IMG/VR virus record: IMGVR_UViG_3300045283_000110
Span: 1 to 47,913 of that record
Length of the DNA stretch: 47,913 bases
Direction: 5' to 3' (one strand)
Source: a virus
How positions within the stretch are numbered: position 1 is the stretch's first letter; each line of letters begins with the position of its first letter. A program made the translations under genes and the position numbers. The notes beneath the pieces were generated by a model that ran no database searches, was not told where the DNA came from, and saw only the letters and a list, made by a program, of their open reading frames with translations. Shown one piece after another: positions 1 through 5,582 of the stretch.

Positions 1-127
1 CACTAATGCCCAACACGGTCCGCAAACTTGCGCTCATAGGCATCCTGTCGGCCTCGGTGGCGCATACCGAAATGATTCCACTCCGTGCCGGATCCCTCGA
101 TTTCGACAATTTCGTGGCTGGAGATGG
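1..127. repeat. Terminal direct repeat, left copy
   Basis: Bases 1-127 are identical to bases 47787-47913. The repeat holds the end of the stop codon of the preceding gene (TAA at 4-6) and the first codons of the gene that starts at 6. Because real genes run across the joint, the contig closes into a circle. The 127-base length matches a common largest assembly k-mer, so an assembly overlap is more likely than a biological terminal repeat. Confidence 0.95.
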
Positions 128-560
128 ACCGCTACATCTTGAGGGTCGGAGCTTCGCCTTCGATGGCTATGCCCAGACAGCTCGCGTGGATGCAGTTGAC
201 TGTCTGTGGGGCTGCGACACGGGCGAAACCATGAGCCTCGATATCGTCGTCGCCGGGAACGATCTCCCCGGGGTCGTCACCTACAGGGGCGAAACCTTTC
301 CCGATGTGGGATCACTGATCACGGAGGATAGCCTCCTCTTGAGCATTACGGGCCGAATGCGGGTCCCTGGGGGCACGGCCAATACGCGGACCAAGGTCGC
401 CCCCTGCAAAGTCTCTGGCGTCTTCTTCCATAGCGATCCGCCGCTGTTCGAGCCTGAGACAGAGGAGCTAATTGGTTCGGCGCTGGCGACCGTGATCTTT
501 CAGCGAAGCGATTTCGGCTGGCTAGTTCAATCTCTCAGCTATGACATTAGGAGGAGATAG
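6..560 (+). CDS. Exported hypothetical protein, paralogue of the 2980-3579 product
   Basis: Predicted 184-aa protein of unknown function. Its ATG overlaps the TAA of the gene upstream on the circle (TAATG), which implies translational coupling. Residues 1-20 form a weak signal-peptide-like segment. The rest is beta-rich, with motifs shared with the 199-aa product at 2980-3579: LEGRSFAFDG against LTGQRFKFSG near the start, and an ending of the form LSYDI against ISYDL. Four Cys residues could form disulfides, which fits an exported protein. The pair looks like a duplicated secreted phage protein. I do not recognise a catalytic site. The final copy of the terminal repeat carries a truncated second start of the same gene. 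Confidence 0.8.
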   Translation: MPNTVRKLALIGILSASVAHTEMIPLRAGSLDFDNFVAGDGPLHLEGRSFAFDGYAQTARVDAVDCLWGCDTGETMSLDIVVAGNDLPGVVTYRGETFPDVGSLITEDSLLLSITGRMRVPGGTANTRTKVAPCKVSGVFFHSDPPLFEPETEELIGSALATVIFQRSDFGWLVQSLSYDIRRR

Positions 561-562
561 TG

Positions 563-775
563 ATGCTCGAGTGCCTCGTCTACTTGATCGTTTGGGTGAT
601 CGTCGCCCTCATCGTGCTCTATGTGCTCGAGACACTGGTAGCGATGTTCCTTCCGATGCCCCCCAATATCCTCACCCTCATCCGTCTTCTCGTCGGCCTG
701 CTCGTTCTGATTGCGGCCCTTGAATGCCTCGGGTTTCTCAGCACGGGCATGTTTCCGCGCGGCGGCTACCGTTAA
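563..775 (+). CDS. Small two-helix membrane protein
   Basis: Predicted 70-aa protein with two hydrophobic stretches (about residues 3-26 and 38-58) separated by a short LPMPPNI turn. The ATG at 563 is preferred over a GTG at 560 because AGGAGGAG at 549-556 is better spaced from it. The gene directly follows the exported protein. Small two-helix proteins of this type recur in phages. A holin-like or membrane-modifying role is possible but not demonstrated. It lies far from the endolysin, which argues weakly against a primary holin. Confidence 0.7.
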   Translation: MLECLVYLIVWVIVALIVLYVLETLVAMFLPMPPNILTLIRLLVGLLVLIAALECLGFLSTGMFPRGGYR

Positions 776-787
776 GGAGAAGATAAA

Positions 788-1558
788 TTGCCACACCCAA
801 CCGGAGGATACCGTAACGCTGCGGGCAAGCGCGTCCCTGGCGTCACCACCATTTGCGGCTTGATCGGCGATAAGCAGGGCATCATCTATGCCGCCAATCG
901 GCTCGCCTTAAATCCCCTGCTCGAGGCGCGAGCTCTTATCGACGTGGCCGTCAATGGCGGCTCGGACGACAACACGCAAGCTCTCGATGAGAACTTCCGG
1001 GCCTTCTTGGCTCAAGACCCTGGCGACTGGGATCACAAGATCTTTTGGGGCCGCGCCGCAGACGCGGGCACCATCGCTCACGAGATGGTGGATTGCTTCA
1101 TCCATAAGCGACCATTCGATCCTGAGAGCAAGAGAGATATCCGCCTGGTGCGGATCGCTGGGCCGGCTTACGAAGCCTTCCGCCTCTGGGCAGACCAAAG
1201 CAGGCTCGAGGTGGGCGAGACCGAGAAAGCCCTCATCTCCGAAAAGTACCAGTTCGGTGGCACGCGCGACGCCATGTCGATCTCTGGCAAGCGCGCCGTG
1301 GTCGACTGGAAGACGTCGAAGGCTATCTATCCCGAATACCTGCTGCAGCTCGCCGCCTACGGCATCTTGGACGAAGAGGCAGGAAATACGATCGACGGCG
1401 GCTACCATCTCGTGCGTTTCTCCAAGCAGGAAAAGCCGACCGATCCAGTCATGTTCAGCCACCACCACTGGAGCCATCTCGACGGCCCGAGAGAAGCCTT
1501 CATTATGGCCCGCAAGCTCTACGGGCTAATGGGTGAGATCGAGAAGCTAGCCAAATGA
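788..1558 (+). CDS. PD-(D/E)XK nuclease superfamily protein (exonuclease-like)
   Basis: Predicted 256-aa nuclease of the RecB/Cas4-like PD-(D/E)XK fold. The visible signature is GTIAHE at 94-99, GGTRD at 157-161 (acidic D161), DWKTS at 173-177 (D173 and K175 as the D-x-K core) and QLAAY at 187-191. Members of this family in phages degrade DNA 5'-3' or process ends for recombination. The start is TTG at 788, supported by AAGGAGA about 8 bases upstream. It sits in the rightward unit with the RusA-like resolvase and the replication-loader-like protein, consistent with a DNA replication/recombination role. Family assignment is confident; the exact activity is inferred. Confidence 0.88.
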   Translation: MPHPTGGYRNAAGKRVPGVTTICGLIGDKQGIIYAANRLALNPLLEARALIDVAVNGGSDDNTQALDENFRAFLAQDPGDWDHKIFWGRAADAGTIAHEMVDCFIHKRPFDPESKRDIRLVRIAGPAYEAFRLWADQSRLEVGETEKALISEKYQFGGTRDAMSISGKRAVVDWKTSKAIYPEYLLQLAAYGILDEEAGNTIDGGYHLVRFSKQEKPTDPVMFSHHHWSHLDGPREAFIMARKLYGLMGEIEKLAK

Positions 1559-2145
1559 AGCCCATGACCTACAAGGTACGCGCGTTCCAAGCCGGCAAGT
1601 GGCGTACCGTGGGGATCTGTGGCGAAACAGGCCTAGCGGAATTCATCATTCCAGGCCCAATGCCTCAAGCCACGGTCCTGCTCACTACAAAACCACGTCG
1701 AATGAGGCGTCGTCAGCATAGGGCTGGCGATGGCGTGCGGGCCGGGGAGCCACGAGGTTCAGACCACCCGGTCCGCGCGTCTCTAAAATGCCAAACGCCT
1801 TCCGGGTTAGGGAAGGCGCTTGACAACGGATGTCACCGAATTGTAGCTATGCGTTGTGGACGTAAGCTACGAGCCCTTCGTAACACTTCAAGCTTACATC
1901 AGTCAACCTCTCCACACCCCTGGGGTCCCGGTGAGTCGATCCGGATGGCAGATGGGTGGTTGGATGCGTCTGCTCGGCGCATGGATTTCTGCCAGGCCGC
2001 TCGCGAGTCAGCAGAAGCGGTGTCTCGGGCCGATGGGCCGATAGGGCGGATTACGCTCTCGGGACGTAGCCCCTCTACCCCTACAATTGTGGGGGGTAGG
2101 GGGGTCTCGTCTCAGACCTCCAAGCCTCCGGACGGATTAGCATAG
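1555..2145 (+). CDS. Doubtful ORF; N-terminal part may be a real small protein
   Basis: The ORF starts by ATGA overlap with the nuclease gene and could encode 196 aa. The first 45 or so residues look protein-like (MTYKVRAFQAGKWRTVG and onward). From about residue 47 the composition becomes Arg/Ser/Pro-rich and unstructured, as expected for translated non-coding GC-rich DNA. Two strong hairpins and a TTGACA element lie inside the 3' part. I think either a short gene decayed here or the 3' half is mostly regulatory sequence. No family is recognised. Confidence 0.3.
   Translation: MKPMTYKVRAFQAGKWRTVGICGETGLAEFIIPGPMPQATVLLTTKPRRMRRRQHRAGDGVRAGEPRGSDHPVRASLKCQTPSGLGKALDNGCHRIVAMRCGRKLRALRNTSSLHQSTSPHPWGPGESIRMADGWLDASARRMDFCQAARESAEAVSRADGPIGRITLSGRSPSTPTIVGGRGVSSQTSKPPDGLA
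1796..1818. terminator. Perfect 8-bp stem-loop, terminator-like
   Basis: CGCCTTCC (1796-1803) pairs with GGAAGGCG (1811-1818) around a 7-base loop. On the minus strand the stem is followed by a loose T-rich stretch (TTTGGCATTTT). On the plus strand there is no T-tract; a TTGACA follows at once. It may terminate antisense transcription or separate the nuclease gene from the genes downstream. Confidence 0.4.
1820..1850 (+). promoter_or_regulatory. Possible promoter with a perfect -35
   Basis: TTGACA at 1820-1825 matches the sigma-70 -35 consensus exactly. About 18 bases further is TAGCTAT (1844-1850), a poor -10. The element follows the hairpin at 1796-1818 directly and precedes the small genes that start at 2156, so a terminator-then-promoter arrangement is plausible. 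The weak -10 keeps confidence low. Confidence 0.3.
2071..2103. other. Long C-rich/G-rich hairpin with palindromic apex
   Basis: CCCTCTACCCC (2071-2081) pairs with GGGGTAGGGGG (2093-2103), an 11-bp stem with one G-T pair. The loop contains the 8-bp palindrome ACAATTGT (2083-2090). It lies about 50 bases upstream of the gene at 2156. There is no T-tract, so it is not an ordinary terminator. An mRNA leader structure or protein-binding site is possible. Confidence 0.45.
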
Positions 2146-2155
2146 GAGCGCCAAA

Positions 2156-2326
2156 ATGACTAAGACCCAAATACTGCTGAACCGTATCAAGGAACTGGAA
2201 GCGCGCGTATCCGAGCTGGACCTTGAGGCCGAGAACAAATTACTACGCGAAGGCTTGGAATTTGCTCGGTGTGAAATTCCTGGCGAGACGGAACGCGATA
2301 GGAAGTTAGGGCTGTACAAGAGATGA
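2156..2326 (+). CDS. Small coiled-coil protein
   Basis: Predicted 56-aa protein. Residues 6-37 have leucines and isoleucines at heptad spacing with alternating Lys, Glu and Arg, as in a short coiled coil; the tail is charged. The ATG at 2156 is preceded by TAGGAG at 2142-2147. It lies in the rightward unit one base before the next gene's TTG frame. Function is unknown; small coiled coils in phages often modify host protein complexes, but nothing here shows which. Confidence 0.65.
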   Translation: MTKTQILLNRIKELEARVSELDLEAENKLLREGLEFARCEIPGETERDRKLGLYKR

Positions 2327-2342
2327 CTTGGAGGGTGGTGAC

Positions 2343-2540
2343 GTGAGCAAGCCGGAAGAGATCATAGAGCGAGCAGTGCGAGTCTCGGGGGCTCCTTCAG
2401 TCTATATGCGCGAAGCTTGCCGCCGGGCCGTTCGTGAAACCATCCAATTGGCATTAACAAGACGTAACCATGACCTTGTTGATGCGACTGTTCCCGCTGC
2501 ATTCCTGGAAAGCCTCGCCGCCGAGCTGGAGGACAAGTGA
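2343..2540 (+). CDS. Small hypothetical protein
   Basis: Predicted 65-aa mainly helical protein. The GTG at 2343 is chosen because GGAGG at 2330-2334 is correctly spaced; the longer in-frame TTG at 2328 lacks a site. Its stop overlaps the GTG of the next gene (GTGA), so the two are translationally coupled. A central SVYMREACRRAVRE segment resembles an amphipathic helix. No family recognised. Confidence 0.65.
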   Translation: MSKPEEIIERAVRVSGAPSVYMREACRRAVRETIQLALTRRNHDLVDATVPAAFLESLAAELEDK

Positions 2541-2947
2541 CCCCCGACGACCTGAAGGAAGAGCTGGAGAAGGCGCTGCCGTGCTCAGCCTCGCCTCGCT
2601 TTCCGTGCACTAACGTGAAGCAAGAGCACTGGTGCGGTGAGTGTAAAGCTCGCGCCGCCGTCACGCCGATTCTTGAGCGGCTGGTGGCTGAGAGAAAGCA
2701 CCCTGACGAATGTTTCGAAGCCTACGAACAGCTTCAGGCCAAGCTCGCCGCCGCCGAGGAAGACCTGGAGAAACTCGCAGAAGCCGAAGCGGAAGCAGAC
2801 GACCTTCGGGCCAAGCTAACCGCTGCTGTGTCCCTACTCGCCCAGCGTTCGCACGTAGCTCAGGATGAATCAGGCTTAGTTACGATTACCGGATTCCAGC
2901 ATGACCAAGACACTTGCGCTCGCCTCGGCGGGGCCTGCGCGGAATGA
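2537..2947 (+). CDS. Cys-rich plus coiled-coil protein
   Basis: Predicted 136-aa protein starting at a GTG that overlaps the preceding stop. Residues 16-36 hold four Cys residues, the last two as CGEC after an HW pair, a likely zinc-binding knuckle. Residues 65-115 are Ala/Glu/Leu/Lys-rich with heptad character, a coiled coil. It ends in an ATGA overlap with an alternative start of the next gene. The Zn-knuckle-plus-coil layout is common in uncharacterised phage early proteins; function unknown. Confidence 0.7.
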   Translation: MTPDDLKEELEKALPCSASPRFPCTNVKQEHWCGECKARAAVTPILERLVAERKHPDECFEAYEQLQAKLAAAEEDLEKLAEAEAEADDLRAKLTAAVSLLAQRSHVAQDESGLVTITGFQHDQDTCARLGGACAE

Positions 2948-2979
2948 AACGCATGGTGATAATCGGGACAGGGGGACGC

Positions 2980-3579
2980 ATGAGAATCGTTTGGGTGCTG
3001 GCTTTTGTCGCTGGAACGGTCTGGAGGATTTCGACCGCCAGCGCCTTCGAGATGCGCTCGGGCTCTTGGGGCTACGAGGACACCGAGTACGTTGACTGGT
3101 TCATCAAATCGGATGGCCAGCCGATCACTCTGACCGGGCAGAGATTCAAGTTCTCCGGTCAGATCAAAGACTACTGGATCGACGTGAACCGCTGTCCAAA
3201 CCATACCGAGGCCCCATGCTTACCAAACTCCATCCACGTAAATTGGTACACCGGGACCGGAACGGGACGGGATCACAGGGGCGTCGGGGCCATAGGTACG
3301 GCCATGTTCAAGGGTAAGATGTATCGGGTGGACGGGGTCGGTACCCGTCTCCAGTTCTACACCTACGGCTCTTTACGGCTGCCGAAGCTCGGCAAGGACG
3401 GGCAGCGCAAGATCAGGACCCTCGTTACGCCCGTCAACGGCAGCTTCGAGCACGACGGCATCTTCACTCCTATTAGCGGCTCGGTGCTCGTCACGGTAGT
3501 GTTCGAGAACTACCATGGGAAAATGATTCCCGAGACTATCAGCTACGATCTGGTGCCGGCGCGGGGTGGGCATGATTAA
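2980..3579 (+). CDS. Exported hypothetical protein, paralogue of the 6-560 product
   Basis: Predicted 199-aa protein with a signal peptide at residues 1-22 (MRIVWVLAFVAGTVW, cleavage near TASA-F). The ATG at 2980 is chosen because GGGGGA lies just upstream and because it places the hydrophobic segment at the N-terminus; an upstream ATG at 2944 overlaps the previous stop and is a possible alternative. The mature part is beta-rich and shares the F-x-F-x-G element, a central disulfide-like Cys pair and the terminal ISYDL with the product of 6-560. The two genes lie in the same operon about 2.4 kb apart, so they look like a duplication. Role unknown, probably in the envelope. Confidence 0.78.
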   Translation: MRIVWVLAFVAGTVWRISTASAFEMRSGSWGYEDTEYVDWFIKSDGQPITLTGQRFKFSGQIKDYWIDVNRCPNHTEAPCLPNSIHVNWYTGTGTGRDHRGVGAIGTAMFKGKMYRVDGVGTRLQFYTYGSLRLPKLGKDGQRKIRTLVTPVNGSFEHDGIFTPISGSVLVTVVFENYHGKMIPETISYDLVPARGGHD

Positions 3580-3682
3580 GCTGAGAAAGTTCGTCAACCA
3601 GGATCGTTTGTGGGCCTTTTGGTTATCGGGTTTCTTCGCCGGGCTCACGACAGGGTGGGTCGCGGCCATGGTGTTGCAATGA
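3572..3682 (+). CDS. 36-aa single-helix membrane peptide
   Basis: The ORF MIKLRKFVNQDRLWAF and onward encodes 36 residues with one transmembrane stretch (about 14-35) after a positively charged N-terminus. Its ATG overlaps the end of the preceding gene by 8 bases. Such tiny membrane peptides recur through this operon. Function unknown. Confidence 0.55.
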   Translation: MIKLRKFVNQDRLWAFWLSGFFAGLTTGWVAAMVLQ

Positions 3683-3707
3683 ACAAGAAGGCAAGTGAGG
3701 AGAAATC

Positions 3708-3869
3708 ATGCCGCTGACAGCCAAAGAGAAGAAAATCATGGCCGCCATGCGTAAGCAGTACGGTGCGACCAAGGGTAAGAGCGTCTTCTACGCTAGCGTA
3801 AACAAAGGGAAATTCGGGGCCGCTTCCAAGAAGCGCCATAAGCGACGGAAGTCCAAGAGGAAGAAGTGA
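3708..3869 (+). CDS. Conserved 53-aa basic phage protein
   Basis: Predicted 53-aa protein beginning MPLTAKEKKIMAAMRKQYG. It has the KGKSVFYASVNKGKFG element and ends in a run of Lys and Arg. This layout (MPLT...KKIM..M...YG..KG..VFYAS.NKGK) is one I recognise as a very common small protein of environmental tailed phages, without assigned function. AGGAG lies 7 bases before the ATG. The basic C-terminus suggests nucleic-acid or membrane-surface binding. Confidence 0.75.
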   Translation: MPLTAKEKKIMAAMRKQYGATKGKSVFYASVNKGKFGAASKKRHKRRKSKRKK

Positions 3870-3870
3870 G

Positions 3871-4122
3871 ATGGTAATTCTGCTGATACTCTTACTAGTC
3901 GGCGTGGCGAATGCTCAGCCGGAGCAGGGCGATGCAGCTACCGGCACATGCGTCTGTAATTGCGACCTGTCCATCCGCTCGCCCACGCCCACGTCGACCG
4001 CGATGCCTCAGCCCACCGTCAAGCCGACCAAGAGGCATGGGCCGCCCCATGACGGCCCCACGACTTGGCACATGACCTGTGGCGAGGATGGCTGCGAACT
4101 GACTAACGGGACGGAGATATAG
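3871..4122 (+). CDS. Small secreted Cys-containing protein
   Basis: Predicted 83-aa protein. Residues 1-15 are a signal peptide (MVILLILLLVGVANA, with an A-N-A cleavage site). The mature part has a CVCNC cluster, a Pro/Thr-rich linker (SPTPTSTAMPQPTVKPT) and two more Cys residues near the end. Its Thr/Pro linker is a short version of the stalks in the exported proteins at 13.9-15.4 and 22.9-25.3 kb. Function unknown. Confidence 0.65.
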   Translation: MVILLILLLVGVANAQPEQGDAATGTCVCNCDLSIRSPTPTSTAMPQPTVKPTKRHGPPHDGPTTWHMTCGEDGCELTNGTEI

Positions 4123-4511
4123 TGCACTACCTCAAAGAGCCATATCCGGAGGCTTTCGAGCGAGTCTGGGCCATGCTGCCGAGCCGGGGGATCAATAATC
4201 CCAAGAAAGCCGCCTTCAAGGCCTGGTCAAAGCGTCTTAAGGAAGGTGTCAAGCCGGAAGACCTCGAGCGAGCCACCTCCAACTACTGCCTGTATGCCCG
4301 CCAGAAGGGCATCCTCGGAACGGAGCTGGTTCTCATGGGAAGCACCTTCTTTGGGCCACAGGAACGATATGAGCCATTTTTGACGGTTGCTCCTAGTCCG
4401 ATGCCCAAACCGCCCCAGAAAGCCCCTGAGCCCGAGGAGCGGATAGACGCACGCCCGTTCCTGGCCGAGCTGCTAAAGACGCTTACCGGGGCAAAGAAGA
4501 TCCCTGCGTGA
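4122..4511 (+). CDS. Replisome-organiser/DnaT-like protein
   Basis: Predicted 129-aa protein with the compact helical domain found at the C-terminus of phage replisome organisers and helicase loaders: YPEAFERVW, then NPKKAAFKAW, then a helix ending YARQKG, and a STFFGPQERYEPFL segment that corresponds to the usual P-x-T-W/F-L end. The usual N-terminal winged-helix domain is missing. The remainder is a Pro-rich linker and short C-terminal helix. The start is GTG overlapping the previous TAG. It is followed by RusA, a typical replication-module pairing. Role in loading a host helicase is inferred from the family. Confidence 0.6.
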   Translation: MHYLKEPYPEAFERVWAMLPSRGINNPKKAAFKAWSKRLKEGVKPEDLERATSNYCLYARQKGILGTELVLMGSTFFGPQERYEPFLTVAPSPMPKPPQKAPEPEERIDARPFLAELLKTLTGAKKIPA

Positions 4512-4885
4512 TTCGCATCTCTATCCCCGGCTGGCCGCCGAGCGTGAACAACTCCCACTTCTCGAGGCGGCGCGTCCTAAAGCCCCACGCCCGGCTCTGG
4601 ATAGAGCAAGCTACAGCTATTGCGGCCGCCCTCGTCGGCCGGCAACGACTCGAGGCAGATGCCCAGGTGGTCCTCGACATTCGCCTATACGGAAAATGGA
4701 CCAATAAGGCCGGTAGAATGCGCAAGGCCGATGTATCTAATCGGATAAAACTTCTGGAAGATGTCGTAGCGGCGGCTTGTCGCTTCGACGACTCCCAGGT
4801 CGTGGACTTGCGAGCTCGGAAGATCCAATGCGAAGATGTCCGTACGGAAGTGGACATCTGGGACAAGGTGGAGGAGCCGTTTTGA
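4508..4885 (+). CDS. rusA: RusA-like Holliday junction resolvase
   Basis: Predicted 125-aa endonuclease that cuts Holliday junctions during phage recombination and before packaging. Visible RusA features are PPSVNN at 10-15, the KADVSNRIKLLED segment at 73-85 with D75, K81 and D85, and DDSQV at 94-98 with D95. Length is typical for the family (about 120 aa). It starts with a GTG that overlaps the preceding TGA, and its own stop overlaps the TTG of the next gene, so it lies in a strongly coupled run with the replisome-organiser-like gene. Confidence 0.88.
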   Translation: MIRISIPGWPPSVNNSHFSRRRVLKPHARLWIEQATAIAAALVGRQRLEADAQVVLDIRLYGKWTNKAGRMRKADVSNRIKLLEDVVAAACRFDDSQVVDLRARKIQCEDVRTEVDIWDKVEEPF

Positions 4886-5205
4886 ATACCTGCGACGACG
4901 CCCGTGTGGCGCAGATCCGGCAAGCCGTCAATGAGCAGGCTCACTGCGATCTGCCCCTCATGGTCGGTGAGTCTCCCGTTCAAGCCGTAGAAAGGGTGGT
5001 GATGCCTTGGGTTACCTGGACGGTGCTGGTGCCGATGCCGGCCTTGCTGCTGCTCCTGGTCGCGGTCCTGGCCGCCCGCCTTCTCAGCTCGAGGGTCGGC
5101 TTACTGCCATTATTCCTTCGGGCTGCATGCCGACTGACAGCGCCGTGGAGACGTTCCAGAAGGGTTTCAACACCTCCGAGCCGGTCATCCTCCCGTCCCA
5201 GGTAG
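4882..5205 (+). CDS. Small membrane protein, overlapping the next gene
   Basis: Predicted 107-aa protein from a TTG at 4882 that overlaps the rusA stop and is preceded by a strong GGAGGAG. Residues 1-40 are soluble. Residues 43-70 form a long hydrophobic helix (WTVLVPMPALLLLLVAVLAA). The C-terminal 30 residues are Arg/Ser-rich and overlap the next gene in another frame, so the C-terminus may have no function of its own. No family recognised; the strong ribosome-binding site is the main support. Confidence 0.5.
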   Translation: MNTCDDARVAQIRQAVNEQAHCDLPLMVGESPVQAVERVVMPWVTWTVLVPMPALLLLLVAVLAARLLSSRVGLLPLFLRAACRLTAPWRRSRRVSTPPSRSSSRPR

Positions 5206-5582
5206 GCCGCGCCGACTGGAAGCCCGAGCAGGACCTTCTCGGGGAAATGATTCTCTATGCCGTCAAGGATGCCCGTCTCGACTATGAAGAGCTCCAGCTC
5301 CCCAGGGACAAGGCCTTCAAGCGCTATCTAGACCAGACCCGTGCCCTGGCCTGGATCTTCAGCCCCGGCATGGAGCCGTTCAGTTTCGAGTGGGTCTGCC
5401 AGCACGTCGGCGTAGACCCTGAATGGATGAGACGAGACATGCGGGCGTCTTGTGCCAGGGCCCCGGAGATCGAAAAGCACCTGAAAGATCCAGAGAACGT
5501 GCTCGCTCCGGAGATCCCGCAACAGCTCCTAATCCAGCACCGGCCCAGAAGGACCGGGCGGCGGCGCGTCGTGCCAGCCTAG
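5127..5582 (+). CDS. Conserved phage protein with FSFEWVC/LDP motif
   Basis: Predicted 151-aa protein. The ATG at 5127 opens the recognisable part (MPTDSAVETFQKGF and onward), although the frame is open upstream and no good Shine-Dalgarno site precedes this ATG. The core has PEQDLLGEMILYAVKDA, then ALAWIFSPG, then FSFEWVCQHVGVDPEWMRR. This arrangement is widespread in phages and prophages of uncertain function, perhaps a transcriptional regulator. It is the last gene of the rightward unit, and its TAG directly abuts the TAG of the convergent leftward unit. Confidence 0.7.
   Translation: MPTDSAVETFQKGFNTSEPVILPSQVGRADWKPEQDLLGEMILYAVKDARLDYEELQLPRDKAFKRYLDQTRALAWIFSPGMEPFSFEWVCQHVGVDPEWMRRDMRASCARAPEIEKHLKDPENVLAPEIPQQLLIQHRPRRTGRRRVVPA

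Noticed and set aside
1-127. Phage attachment site or integration repeat
   Set aside because: No integrase or excisionase is present, the repeat lies only at the contig ends, and genes run through it; circular assembly explains it.
1555-2155. tRNA gene in the hairpin-rich region
   Set aside because: No cloverleaf with a T-arm GTTCGA-type core and a matching acceptor stem could be built; elsewhere in the window I also saw no convincing tRNA.
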